Origin: FEN-1219 sp964503125
Lineage (GTDB): Bacteria > Pseudomonadota > Gammaproteobacteria > Steroidobacterales > Rariloculaceae
NCBI GenBank assembly: GCA_964503125.1
Contig: CAZCZE010000024.1
Location: 53,626 to 117,625 of the forward strand
Length of the DNA stretch: 64,000 nt
Direction of reading: 5' to 3'
The notes beneath the pieces were generated by a model that was given only the letters and a program-made list of their open reading frames with translations, did not search any database and had not been told where the DNA came from. Below are positions 24,671-32,782 of this stretch, in pieces (position 1 is the first letter of the stretch; each line of letters begins with the position of its first letter). The position numbers and the translations under genes were made by a program.

Positions 24671-25219
24671 TTAGTTGGTGCGAACTTCGAGCCTGTTAGT
24701 GACACGGGTGACGCCGCCGACACCGCGAGCAAGCTGCTCCGCAGCGGACTTGTTCGTGGCACTATCGACGAAGCCGCCCAATTGCACCACACCGGCGTTC
24801 GTGTCGACTTCGATCTGATGCGACTTGGTGCGCGGATCGCCGATCAACGCCGTTCGCACCTGCGCGGTGATGGTGCTGTCATCCACCACTTGCCCGGCCG
24901 TGCGGTCGGCGCCGACTTGCAGGTTGTTCGTCACCGTGGCGACTCCGGCGACACTTCGAGCGACCGCAGTCGCCGCCGTCTTGGCTGCGCCGGAATCGAC
25001 GAAGCCGTTCAACTGCACGTCGCCGCGATAGGCCTCGACATCGATCTGCCGCGCCTTGGTGCGCTCGTCACCGATGAGAGCCGTCTTGACGCGAGCAGTC
25101 AGCGCACCATCGTCGATGGTTTCGCCAGCGGTGCGCTGACTGGCGGTGCCGACACAACCGGCGAGCCCAAGTGCGGCGCTTGCCATGATTAGAACGGAAC
25201 GATATGTCTGTCTGTTCAC
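24671..25219 (-). CDS. lipoprotein with two BON domains
   Basis: Predicted periplasmic lipoprotein of 182 residues with tandem BON domains (about 42-105 and 115-180), the fold of OsmY and related osmotic or envelope-stress proteins that bind membranes. The signal ends in LGLAGC (lipobox). The repeats are TARVKTALIGDERTKARQID and TAQVRTALIGDPRTKSHQIE, each with a VQLNGFVDS/VQLGGFVDS turn, so they arose by duplication. I start at GTG 25219 because TTGGAG precedes it by 6 bases. The upstream lipoprotein gene ends 16 bp before, giving an operon of two exported lipoproteins. Confidence 0.88.
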   Translation of the reverse strand: MNRQTYRSVLIMASAALGLAGCVGTASQRTAGETIDDGALTARVKTALIGDERTKARQIDVEAYRGDVQLNGFVDSGAAKTAATAVARSVAGVATVTNNLQVGADRTAGQVVDDSTITAQVRTALIGDPRTKSHQIEVDTNAGVVQLGGFVDSATNKSAAEQLARGVGGVTRVTNRLEVRTN

Positions 25220-25235
25220 TGTATTCTCCAAATTG

Positions 25236-25610
25236 CTACGGGTTGAGTCTCGATGCGCGGGCCATTGCCGCGTCGAGCGCGGCGTCCGCCTGTTCCTTGC
25301 AGACTTCCTGCTCTGCACCGGCAAGCGCTTCGCATTTCTCGAACGCGACCTCTTGATCGCCTTCGGCTTTGGCGACGGCTACGGCGTAGGCGCCCTTCGC
25401 CGCGACTGCCGCGCTCTCGGCGCGTTGATCAGCCACTTCGCGACTTGCTGCCGCGTTTTCCTCGGCCGCATCGCGACGAGCTAAGTTCACATCCTGCGCT
25501 GCGTCTCGACGAGCGTCACGCACGTCCTGCGAAACCTCCGTAGGCGATTCGGCCAGGTTACATCCGGCCAGCGCTAGCGCTGCCAGAATGGGTAAGAGCG
25601 ACATCTTCAT
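25236..25610 (-). CDS. Ala-rich coiled-coil lipoprotein
   Basis: I know no precise family. The 124-residue product has a short lipoprotein signal (MKMSLLPILAALALAGC, Cys17) and a highly charged helix rich in Ala, Glu, Arg and Asp (SQDVRDARRDAAQDVNLARR), likely a long coiled coil; two cysteines near the C-terminus (FEKCEALAGAEQEVCKEQ) could form a disulfide. Start ATG 25610 has GGAGAC upstream, the same style of site as the BON gene 16 bp downstream. It opens the two-gene operon and resembles Lpp-like or stress-related envelope lipoproteins in architecture only. Confidence 0.75.
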   Translation of the reverse strand: MKMSLLPILAALALAGCNLAESPTEVSQDVRDARRDAAQDVNLARRDAAEENAAASREVADQRAESAAVAAKGAYAVAVAKAEGDQEVAFEKCEALAGAEQEVCKEQADAALDAAMARASRLNP

Positions 25611-25762
25611 CGTTGTCTCCAAAGTTCTGCTGTGAGTTGCTGGATCTGTACCTCGACTCGACCAACGCGCCTCGTTGCCGTGGCGCATGCCGGTCGACCA
25701 TGCGCCTACCCTAGACGGGTACCTCGCGCTGGGCTGTGCGGACACGCACACAGACGCCGCCC

Positions 25763-26005
25763 CTAGAAGCGCCACGCAGCGCTCAGCCAGAGCACGTCGG
25801 AATCGGCGGCGTTGTCGATCTCGATATTTTGGTACTCGGCGTGCAGTTCGACTCGCTTGAGATTCTGGCGCTAGGCGTCTCGCGCCAGCTGCTCGAGCAA
25901 GCCGGGATCGGCACGTCCGGGAAAAAGGATCGCGGCATTCTGCTGGCCGACGCGCACAAAGCCGTGGACGCCACCGCAGTGTTCATGGCCGCTGTGGCAT
26001 TGCAT
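25763..26005 (-). pseudogene. relics of a leftward gene: outer-membrane protein C-terminus and CH-motif peptide
   Basis: The 413 bp from 25611 to 26023 hold no intact gene but a readable leftward frame. At 25870-25763 it encodes 35 residues ending LSAAWRF and stop, with alternating polar/hydrophobic strands (KRVELHAEYQNIEID): the C-terminal strands of an outer-membrane beta-barrel, including the terminal aromatic residue. An in-frame TAG (25873-25871) separates it from a 44-codon stretch (ATG 26005) containing QCHSGHEHCGG, in the same frame as the cardiolipin synthase stop. It looks like debris of a porin and perhaps a cytochrome-like gene. Nothing else was recognised in the region. Confidence 0.5.
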
Positions 26006-26023
26006 CGGCACCCCTCTAGGGCC

Positions 26024-27289
26024 TCATAGCTGCGACTTGATCGGCCGGAGCACGTGCTCGGCGAATTTTTCCTTGAACGGCCGTCGCCGCCACAGTTCGT
26101 ACGTAACCCGCTTGGTGGGCTCGAGATCGCGCTCGAACACCGCGCTCATGCGCAAGGCGAAGTCTCGGTCGTAAACGTTGAGGCTGGCCTCGTCGTTGAG
26201 GCGGAACGAGCGCCTATCGAAGTTGGTCGAGCCGACCGACACCATCTCGCGATCGATGATGAGCAGCTTGTTGTGCAACATCGTCGGCTCGTACTCGTAG
26301 ATCTCCACGCCGCCCTTCAAAACGGCGCCCCATTCGCTCCTCGAGGCGAAATGTACGGCATCCGAGTCGATGTGTTTGCCGGGCAGAATGATGCGAACTC
26401 GCGCCCCGCGCTGCACCGCTGCCAACAGCGCTTGCGAGATCAGAGTGTCGGGAACGAAGTAAGAAGCCTCCAAGTCGATGCTGTGTTCGGCCGCGGCGAT
26501 GACCATGAGGTACATCAGATGCATCGACTCGCTACCGCCGGCGGGCGAGCTGATGAAGAGATGTGCGTTGCTCGTCGCCACCGGTTCGAGCGCAGGGAAA
26601 TAGTCCGCGCCGTTCAGCACCTCACCCGTGGTTTTGATCCAGTTGTCGTTGAAGGCGGCCTGCATCTGCGCGACTACCGGACCGGTGACGCGAAAATGCA
26701 TGTCGCGCCAGTGATCCGGATCCTGCGCATTGCCTTGCCAGTGATCGGCGATGCCCACGCCGCCCGTGAACCCGATGCGGCCGTCCACCACCAGCAGCTT
26801 GCGATGCGTACGATTGTTGAGGCGGTGAAGGCTGTACCAGCGCAGTGGACGATAGCGATGCAGAGTCACGCCGGCCGCCTGCATCTGCTCGAGCAGTTGG
26901 TCGTCCATCTTGGCGCTGCCGACCCAGTCGATCATCACCTTGACCTTGACCCCGGCGCACGCTCGTTCGGACAGCGCATCGGCCATCTGCTGCCCCACCT
27001 CTCCCGACCAATAGATATAGGTTTCGAAGGTGATGGTCTTCGTGGCGGCCGCCACGGCCGCGAGCAACGCGGGGAAAATCTCGCTGCCGTTCTGTAGGTC
27101 CGTGACGCGGTTGCCCGGCACGATGCCGGGCCCGAGCATCGACCCTAGCTCGCGCTGGAACTGCGGGTCCGAGGCGCCGTAGCGATGCTCGAGCTTACGC
27201 GCCAGCTTCTTTTCTGGCCTGGCGAAGTTGATCGCCAGCGCCATGGCCAACACCGTCAACAACGCGGTAACGACTATCGTCCATGCCAT
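26024..27289 (-). CDS. cardiolipin synthase-like phospholipase D family protein
   Basis: Membrane-anchored phosphatidyltransferase, probably making cardiolipin from phosphatidylglycerol (or with phosphatidylethanolamine, as in ClsB/ClsC). It has 421 residues: an N-terminal membrane helix (about 4-22), then two PLD domains with both HKD motifs intact, HRKLLVVDGRIGFTGG near residue 160 and LHNKLLIIDREMVSVGSTNF near 340. Only one membrane helix, so it differs from ClsA, which has two. Start ATG 27289. It sits in a cluster of envelope-stress genes, consistent with cardiolipin rising in stress or stationary phase. The donor lipid is uncertain. Confidence 0.9.
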   Translation of the reverse strand: MAWTIVVTALLTVLAMALAINFARPEKKLARKLEHRYGASDPQFQRELGSMLGPGIVPGNRVTDLQNGSEIFPALLAAVAAATKTITFETYIYWSGEVGQQMADALSERACAGVKVKVMIDWVGSAKMDDQLLEQMQAAGVTLHRYRPLRWYSLHRLNNRTHRKLLVVDGRIGFTGGVGIADHWQGNAQDPDHWRDMHFRVTGPVVAQMQAAFNDNWIKTTGEVLNGADYFPALEPVATSNAHLFISSPAGGSESMHLMYLMVIAAAEHSIDLEASYFVPDTLISQALLAAVQRGARVRIILPGKHIDSDAVHFASRSEWGAVLKGGVEIYEYEPTMLHNKLLIIDREMVSVGSTNFDRRSFRLNDEASLNVYDRDFALRMSAVFERDLEPTKRVTYELWRRRPFKEKFAEHVLRPIKSQL

Positions 27290-27370
27290 GTGGTGCTAGG
27301 CCGGCCGCTGCGGCGGCCGAAAGTCAGAAGGTGAGTGCGTGAACGTACGCGATCGGCCCTCAGCGAGAGC

Positions 27371-27634
27371 CTACTTTTTCGCGCGTCGCCTTCCCGCCTT
27401 CTCCGCTGCGATCATTTCCTGCCGCTCCGCGTTCGACTTCGGTGCGGCCGCGCGCGCCGCCGCAGGCACCTTGCCCGACTCGACGAACTTGCGCTGCTTA
27501 TCGTTGAACGCCTGCGCAGCTTCGTAGTTGCCTTCACCTTGAATACCGTCTCGGCGCGCTTCAGGCCGCTCCGGTGTCTGCCGGCGGCCTTCGCTAGTTG
27601 CGGATGCCTTGGACGGAGGTTGTTTGTTTCGCAT
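27371..27634 (-). CDS. small basic conserved protein
   Basis: An 87-residue, highly basic, soluble protein of unknown function. The recognisable core is EGNYEAAQAFNDKQRKFVES followed by GKVPAAARAAAP, a motif I recall from many small proteobacterial proteins encoded near stress genes, ending in a Lys/Arg-rich tail (AGRRRAKK). I start at ATG 27634 (MRNKQPPSKAS). The tiny membrane-peptide gene ends 17 bp upstream on the same strand, so the pair form one transcript. Role unknown; positive charge suggests nucleic-acid or membrane contact. Confidence 0.72.
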   Translation of the reverse strand: MRNKQPPSKASATSEGRRQTPERPEARRDGIQGEGNYEAAQAFNDKQRKFVESGKVPAAARAAAPKSNAERQEMIAAEKAGRRRAKK

Positions 27635-27651
27635 CGATGCGTCCCCTGCCG

Positions 27652-27729
27652 TCAGTTGAAGATCAAATAGACAACGACGAGCACGACCACCGGCACGCCC
27701 AATATCCAGCCAAGAAAATATTTCTTCAC
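27652..27729 (-). CDS. 25-residue membrane peptide
   Basis: A tiny gene with GTG start 27729 preceded by GAGGAGG at 6-base spacing, one of the stronger ribosome-binding sites here. The peptide begins with basic residues (KKY) and is otherwise a single hydrophobic helix (LGWILGVPVVVLVVVYLIF) ending in Asn before TGA. Very similar small KKY-x-GWILGVP proteins occur widely in proteobacteria, from memory. Location: inner membrane, N-in by the positive-inside rule. It leads the two-gene unit with the small basic protein. Function unknown; small stress-induced membrane proteins often modulate a partner enzyme. Confidence 0.7.
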   Translation of the reverse strand: MKKYFLGWILGVPVVVLVVVYLIFN

Positions 27730-27932
27730 GGGTCCTCCTCGAGTAGCTCTGGGGCCCAGAGCGGTACTGTTGGAGCACTATCTCGAAGGGCTTCAGCTGG
27801 GTCTGTGCGTCGGCGCACTCGAGCGCGTGTCAGCGAGAACCTACGGGCACACGTCGCGGCAGCCGCCAGTTGGGCCGCGGGAAGTGGCAGGTGTAGCCGC
27901 CGGGCTAGCGGATAATCCGGGCCTGAGCTGGT

Positions 27933-27961
27933 GCGAGCGGCCGCAATTCGCGGCCGCTCGC
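27933..27961. terminator. 12-bp hairpin after the glycine-zipper gene
   Basis: GCGAGCGGCCGC-AATTC-GCGGCCGCTCGC is a perfect 12-bp stem 16 bp after the stop of the leftward gene at 27978. No T-tract follows on either strand, so its role as a terminator or RNA-stabilising end is inferred. Confidence 0.5.
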
Positions 27962-27977
27962 TGAATTGCTTTGCGCG

Positions 27978-28499
27978 CTACTTGCCGTCGCGGTCGGAGT
28001 CGCCAGGCGCGGCGCGCTCGACCGTATCGCTGAGACGGTTCCAGGCGTCGCGCGTTGCGTCCTTGGCGCGTTCCCAGCTCAAACTCGACGTGCCGCGCGC
28101 TGCGTGCCAATTGCGGGATAGGCTCGGCTCGGCCTCGTCGAAACTGCCCCGATGTTCGCCGAAAGCACGAACCCCGTAGCCGTAGGCCGGTCCGTAGTCG
28201 TCGAAGCTCGCGCCCCGCTCGATATAGGGGCGGCTTGTGAAGTTCTTGCGCCAGTGCGCGTCTTCGCGCGTGGGGTCTACCATTTCGGCAATGCCCTTGC
28301 CCGCGAGCCCGCCGGCCACCGCGCCCGCCGCGACGCCGATCACCGTGCCGACCGGGCCTGCAACGGTTCCTACGGCCGCTCCGGCAGCTGCGCCGCCCAA
28401 CACTGCACCGATGCCGGTGCCCGCCGGGTGGGAGCCGCTTGCGCCAGTTATCGGGTCACGATTCGCATCGGCGTGAGAGGCTGAATTTTGCCGGTTCAT
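27978..28499 (-). CDS. glycine-zipper protein
   Basis: A 173-residue protein with a central glycine-zipper segment (about residues 30-72: GIGAVLGGAAAGAAVGTVAG, PVGTVIGVAAGAVAGGLAGK) resembling membrane-active glycine-zipper stress proteins. The C-terminus is hydrophilic, with aromatic-rich stretches (DYGPAYGYGVRAFGEH). There is no cleavable signal, so association with the inner membrane by the zipper is inferred. Start ATG 28499. It is one of several small envelope proteins in the cluster. Proteins of this design are common in soil proteobacteria and usually unnamed. Confidence 0.75.
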   Translation of the reverse strand: MNRQNSASHADANRDPITGASGSHPAGTGIGAVLGGAAAGAAVGTVAGPVGTVIGVAAGAVAGGLAGKGIAEMVDPTREDAHWRKNFTSRPYIERGASFDDYGPAYGYGVRAFGEHRGSFDEAEPSLSRNWHAARGTSSLSWERAKDATRDAWNRLSDTVERAAPGDSDRDGK

Positions 28500-28536
28500 G
28501 CTCGTTTCCTTCGGTTGGTGGGTGAAATTCAGGCAG

Positions 28537-28806
28537 TCAGATCACGGAGCGACGGCGGAACATGTTGACGATCGCCAACAGAATCGCGGCGCCTACAAAC
28601 GAAACCAGCAAGGACGGCAGGCTGAGGTTGCCCTGGTTGATCGTGCTGACCCCCACGAGCGGCGAGATGAGCCATCCGCCCAGGATCGCTCCGACGATGC
28701 CCACAACGACATTCAGGATCATTCCTTGTTGGGCGTCGGTTTTCATAAGCAGGCTGGCAAGCCAGCCGATTAGGCCACCAACGATAAGCCAGATGATGAA
28801 GTTCAT
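28537..28806 (-). CDS. GlsB/YeaQ/YmgE-family stress-response membrane protein
   Basis: An 89-residue inner-membrane protein with three hydrophobic helices and the family glycine pattern (FIIWLIVGGLIGWLASLLMK, NVVVGIVGAILGGWLISPLV). Members are small transglycosylase-associated or general stress proteins whose molecular role is unclear. I start at ATG 28806 (MNFIIW) with GGAG about 10 bases upstream; a longer frame upstream lacks family character. The 228 bp to the next gene at 29035 show no gene I can support. First in the run read toward the glycine-zipper gene 37 bp downstream. Confidence 0.9.
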   Translation of the reverse strand: MNFIIWLIVGGLIGWLASLLMKTDAQQGMILNVVVGIVGAILGGWLISPLVGVSTINQGNLSLPSLLVSFVGAAILLAIVNMFRRRSVI

Positions 28807-29034
28807 GGTCACGTGCTCCTGGTAATGGTCGAGGGCAACCAGACTGGGCATTTGCGTTGCACGCGTCCGTACGTTTCGGCACACACTCGCCTCGTGTTGG
28901 GCGCTGCATCAATAACCGCAGTAAGTGGAGCGCGAACTAATCCGCTCGCCGAGCTGCGCGGAGCGTGTGTGCCAACGTACCGATGCCAAAGGCTTGCGGG
29001 ACGATGATCTCTCGCCGTACGCCATGGATTCCCG

Positions 29035-30258
29035 ATGCCCGCAACGCATGAGCTGCGTCTTCGCTTCGGTCGATCGGTCTGGCAAGCGAAGCGGCGTCCT
29101 GCCATTACCACGCGCGCGCTAACGCGCGATGCTCATACCGAGGTGCTGATCGTTGGCGCAGGAGTTTCCGGCGCGCTGATCGCTGAAGCGCTGTCTGCTG
29201 CCGCGTTTCAGGTTCTGGTGGTTGACCGGCGGGGACCGCTCGCGGGTTCGACGCCTGCATCCACCGCCTTGCTGCAATACGAGCTCGATACGCCACTGGT
29301 GCAACTGTCGCGCCAGATTGGCCGTGACCATGCCGAGCGGTTATGGCGCCGCTCGAGACTCGCGCTGGGCGCGCTGCGGGAGCGGGCGCGATTTCTGGGC
29401 ATCCAGGCGGATCAGGTGAGTCGGGACTCGCTCTATTTGTCGGGCAACGTCCTTGAACGCTCGGGCTTGTTGGAGGAGCGCGACGCCCGGCAACGGGCCG
29501 GATTTGAAACGTCGTTCTTGACGCAGGGAGAGGTCGAAAGGCGCTTTGGCATTCGCGGGCGGACCGCATTATTGAGCTTCGACAACTTCTCCGCTGACCC
29601 GCGCAAACTTGCAGCGGGCTTCCTCAACTGTGCTCTTGCACGCGGCGCACGGGTTCGCGCGCCGGTCACCGTGACTGGGGTCGAGCCGCACAAGGTTGGG
29701 GTGGTTGTGCAAACCGAAGGTGGACCCACCATCCGCTGCCGTCATCTGATTTATGCAACCGGATATGAGCTGCCCAAGGGCGCGCCGACCATGGGCAACA
29801 CGATTGCTTCGACCTGGGCGATCGCGACGCAGCCGCAACCACGCGCGCTTTGGCCGGGTAAGGTGCTGATATGGGAGGCATCCGATCCGTATCTCTACCT
29901 GCGCGTCACGCCGGACCATCGGATCATTTGCGGCGGAGAGGACGAAGAATTCGAAGACGAAGGGCGACGCGATGCAAAGCTCCCGGGCAAGCAGAAAACG
30001 CTTGAACGAAAGTTGCTGGCACTGTTTCCGCAGGTCGATCCGGTCGCGGCTTTTGCCTGGTGTGGATCATTTGGCGCCTCGCCGAGCGGCTCGCCGACCA
30101 TCGGTCGCATCCCGCGCATGCCCAATTGTTATGCCGCGATGGGTTACGGTGGCAACGGCATCACGTTCTCGATGATGGCGGCGCAGGTGCTTCGCGGGTT
30201 GATCACGGAGCGCGGCGATCCTGACAGTGACCTGGTGTCTTGCAGCCGGAAGTTCTAA
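29035..30258 (+). CDS. FAD-dependent oxidoreductase (DAO family)
   Basis: Flavoprotein of 407 residues in the D-amino-acid oxidase-like family. The FAD-binding Rossmann motif (VLIVGAGVSGALIAEAL) lies at about residues 37-53, followed by DRRGPLAGSTPAST, a flavin-contact region. A central substrate domain ends with a CGGEDEEFE segment, and the C-terminal FAD motif is YAAMGYGGNGITFSMMAA. Deaminating oxidases of glycine, sarcosine or amino sugars share this plan; the substrate is not readable. ATG 29035 gives about 35 residues before the Rossmann fold, slightly longer than usual, so a later start is possible. No operon partner. Confidence 0.88.
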   Translation: MPATHELRLRFGRSVWQAKRRPAITTRALTRDAHTEVLIVGAGVSGALIAEALSAAAFQVLVVDRRGPLAGSTPASTALLQYELDTPLVQLSRQIGRDHAERLWRRSRLALGALRERARFLGIQADQVSRDSLYLSGNVLERSGLLEERDARQRAGFETSFLTQGEVERRFGIRGRTALLSFDNFSADPRKLAAGFLNCALARGARVRAPVTVTGVEPHKVGVVVQTEGGPTIRCRHLIYATGYELPKGAPTMGNTIASTWAIATQPQPRALWPGKVLIWEASDPYLYLRVTPDHRIICGGEDEEFEDEGRRDAKLPGKQKTLERKLLALFPQVDPVAAFAWCGSFGASPSGSPTIGRIPRMPNCYAAMGYGGNGITFSMMAAQVLRGLITERGDPDSDLVSCSRKF

Positions 30259-30595
30259 CTCTCCTTCGCGCTGCATCGAAGGCCTTTCGTACGCTTGATC
30301 CCGGACTGTCTCTTCGACGCCGCCCTCGCCAACGGGATTTTTCCGTCGCTCGTCGTCCGCCGCCTAGATCGCTCGCGAGGTTTTTCAGCAGTTTGGCGTA
30401 CCGATAGAAGTCATCGTCCCGCCAAGTTTTGAACTCCGTACCCTGGCATACACACGCGCTTCAGCCGCCAGGCCCAGCTCATCGCGACGTGCCGGGCGAG
30501 CGGTGGCGTGGCCCCCCAGCGCGGGCCGGGCGGCGGCCCGCGGCGGGTGGTAATCTAGAGGGCCGAAAAGCCCTCTGAATTCAACCACCTCGCCC
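30259..30595. other. intergenic region with leftward coding relic and ygiQ leader
   Basis: 337 bp without an intact gene. On the minus strand 30460-30362 reads protein-like residues after a TGA: TEFKTWRDDDFYRYAKLLKN followed by LASDL, with no start codon upstream, so it appears to be a relic. The GC-rich stretch 30480-30545 shows nothing recognisable. The right end holds the ygiQ promoter and leader hairpin described separately. Confidence 0.35.
30551..30576 (+). promoter_or_regulatory. ygiQ -10 box and 5' UTR hairpin
   Basis: TAATCT (30551-30556) is a plausible -10 box for ygiQ. Directly after it, AGAGGGC-CGAAAA-GCCCTCT (30557-30576) forms a 7-bp hairpin that would sit at the very 5' end of the mRNA, about 20 bases before the ATG. 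A 5'-terminal stem usually stabilises the transcript. No good -35 box is visible. Confidence 0.45.
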
Positions 30596-32716
30596 ATGAG
30601 CGCCACGGCCGCCTTGAGACGCCCGACGGCGCCCGATCTATTCGGGCGCCGCAAGTATTGGGCCCACCGGCTCACGCCGGCACCGTTCCTGCCGATGTCG
30701 CGCGAAGAAATGGATGCCATGGGGTGGGATCAATGTGACGTGATCCTCGTGACCGGCGACGCCTATGTCGACCATCCGAGCTTCGGGGTGGGCGTAGTCG
30801 GCCGCGTGCTCGAGGCGCAAGGATTCCGCGTCGGCATCATCGCGCAGCCCGATTGGCGGTCGACGGCCGACTTCGAGAAGCTTGGATCCCCAGCGCTCTT
30901 CTTCGGCATCACGGCCGGCAACATGGACTCGATGGTCAATCGCTACACGGCCGACAAGCGCGTGCGTAGCGACGATGCCTACACGCCCGGCGGCATCGGC
31001 GGACGCCGCCCCGACCGCAGCGTCATCGTCTACGCGCAGCGCGTGCGCGAGGCGTTCGCGGACGCGCAAATCGTCATCGGCGGCATCGAGGCGAGCCTTC
31101 GGCGCATCGCGCACTACGATTACTGGCAGGAGAAAGTGCGCCGCTCGATCCTGCTCGACGCGCGCGCGGATCTGCTCGTGTTCGGCAACGGCGAGCGGCA
31201 GATCGTCGAGATCGCGCACCGCGTCGCGGCCGGCGAGCGCGCGAGCGAGCTCAACGACATTCGCGGCACGGCGCGGCTCGGCAATGCCGCCGGCGAGGGC
31301 TGGACCGAGATCGACTCGACGCACCTCGATGCGCCGGGCCCCGTCGACACGCATCCCCATCCGTACGCCATGGATACACCGGTCGCAGCTGCGGCGAGGC
31401 CCGATGCTGCGGCCGGCGTGCACGTCGTGCGCTTCATGCGCCGCGTGCCGACGGCCGATCGCGCCAAGAGCTACATCCGCTTGCCGAGCTTCGAGCAGGT
31501 GCGCGACGACCCCGTGCTCTACGCGCACGCGTCGCGGATCCTGCACATGGAGTCGAATCCCGGCAACGCGCGCGCGCTCGTGCAGCGCCACGGCGTCAGC
31601 GACGTCTGGCTCAACCCGCCGCCCGTGCCGTTAGCGAGCACCGAGATGGACCGCATCTACGAGCTGCCGTATGCGCGCGTGCCCCACCCTGCGTACGGCA
31701 AGGCCAAGATCCCGGCCTACGAGATGATCCGTTTCTCCGTGACGATCCAGCGCGGCTGCTTCGGCGGCTGCACGTTCTGCTCGATCACGGAGCACGAGGG
31801 CCGCATCATCCAGAGCCGCAGCGAGGGCTCGGTGCTGCGCGAGATCGAGACGATCCGCGACAGCGTGCCCGGGTTCACGGGCGTGATCTCGGATCTCGGC
31901 GGGCCGACAGCGAACATGTATCGGCTCGCCTGCAAGAGCCGCGAGGTCGAGGCCGCGTGCCGGCGGCCGTCGTGCGTCTATCCCGCCGTGTGCCCGAACT
32001 TGAACACGGACCATGCGCCGCTGATTCATCTCTATCGCAAGGCGCGCGAGCTGCCGGGCGTCAAGAAGGTGCTGATCGCGTCCGGCGTGCGCTACGACCT
32101 CGCGATCGAATCGCCCGAGTACGTCAAAGAGCTCGCGCAGCATCACACGGGCGGCTATCTCAAGATCGCGCCCGAGGCGATCGGCGAAGGGCCGCTCTCG
32201 AAGATGATGAAGCCCGGCGTCGGCACGTATTACAAGTTCAAGCAGCTCTTCGACCGCTACTCGCAGGCGGCCGGCAAAGAGCAGTACCTCATCCCCTACT
32301 TCATCGCGGCGCATCCCGGCACGACCGACGAGGACATGCTCGAGCTCGCGCTCTGGCTCAAGAAGAACGGCTATCGCGCGGACCAAGTGCAGGCGTTCCT
32401 GCCGGGCCCGATGGCGACGGCGACGGCCATGTACCACTCGGGCAAGAACCCGCTCAAGCGCATCACACGCACCTCGGAAGGCGTGAAGGTCCCGCGCGGG
32501 CTCAAGGTGCGGCGCCTGCACAAAGCGTTCCTGCGCTATCACGATCCGAACAACTGGCCCGTGCTGCGCGCAACGCTCAAGCGCATGGGTCGTGGCGACC
32601 TCATCGGCAACGGCAAGCATCAGCTCGTGCCGCGGTTTCAGCCGAAAGGCACGGGCAAGAGTGCCGAGCAGCCGCGCGGTAGAGGTAAGCCCTTCCGCAC
32701 CCAGCACGTCCGCTGA
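30596..32716 (+). CDS. ygiQ: YgiQ-family radical SAM protein
   Basis: Large radical S-adenosylmethionine protein of 706 residues; the family is conserved but its substrate is unknown to me. The UPF0313 N-terminal domain includes FGRRKYWAHRLTPAPFLPMS and a B12-binding-like fold (GDAYVDHPSFGVGVVGRVLE). The [4Fe-4S] cysteines are Cys388, Cys392 and Cys395 in RGCFGGCTFCSITEHEGR, followed by the SAM barrel. The C-terminus (HYDPNNWP-like, here YHDPNNWPVLRATLKRMGR) is typical. Start ATG 30596, normal length. Monocistronic, with a stem (32725-32741) after the stop. Confidence 0.94.
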   Translation: MSATAALRRPTAPDLFGRRKYWAHRLTPAPFLPMSREEMDAMGWDQCDVILVTGDAYVDHPSFGVGVVGRVLEAQGFRVGIIAQPDWRSTADFEKLGSPALFFGITAGNMDSMVNRYTADKRVRSDDAYTPGGIGGRRPDRSVIVYAQRVREAFADAQIVIGGIEASLRRIAHYDYWQEKVRRSILLDARADLLVFGNGERQIVEIAHRVAAGERASELNDIRGTARLGNAAGEGWTEIDSTHLDAPGPVDTHPHPYAMDTPVAAAARPDAAAGVHVVRFMRRVPTADRAKSYIRLPSFEQVRDDPVLYAHASRILHMESNPGNARALVQRHGVSDVWLNPPPVPLASTEMDRIYELPYARVPHPAYGKAKIPAYEMIRFSVTIQRGCFGGCTFCSITEHEGRIIQSRSEGSVLREIETIRDSVPGFTGVISDLGGPTANMYRLACKSREVEAACRRPSCVYPAVCPNLNTDHAPLIHLYRKARELPGVKKVLIASGVRYDLAIESPEYVKELAQHHTGGYLKIAPEAIGEGPLSKMMKPGVGTYYKFKQLFDRYSQAAGKEQYLIPYFIAAHPGTTDEDMLELALWLKKNGYRADQVQAFLPGPMATATAMYHSGKNPLKRITRTSEGVKVPRGLKVRRLHKAFLRYHDPNNWPVLRATLKRMGRGDLIGNGKHQLVPRFQPKGTGKSAEQPRGRGKPFRTQHVR

Positions 32717-32724
32717 GGGAGCAG

Positions 32725-32741
32725 ACCGTCCGGAAGACGGT
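32725..32741 (+). terminator. short hairpin after ygiQ
   Basis: ACCGTC-CGGAA-GACGGT forms a 6-bp stem 8 bp after the ygiQ stop. There is no T-tract, so termination is uncertain. TAGACT (32744-32749) just after it could be a -10 box for the next gene. Confidence 0.35.
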
Positions 32742-32782
32742 GCTAGACTTCCGCCCTTTCAGCACACCCTCGGAGCCACTTC

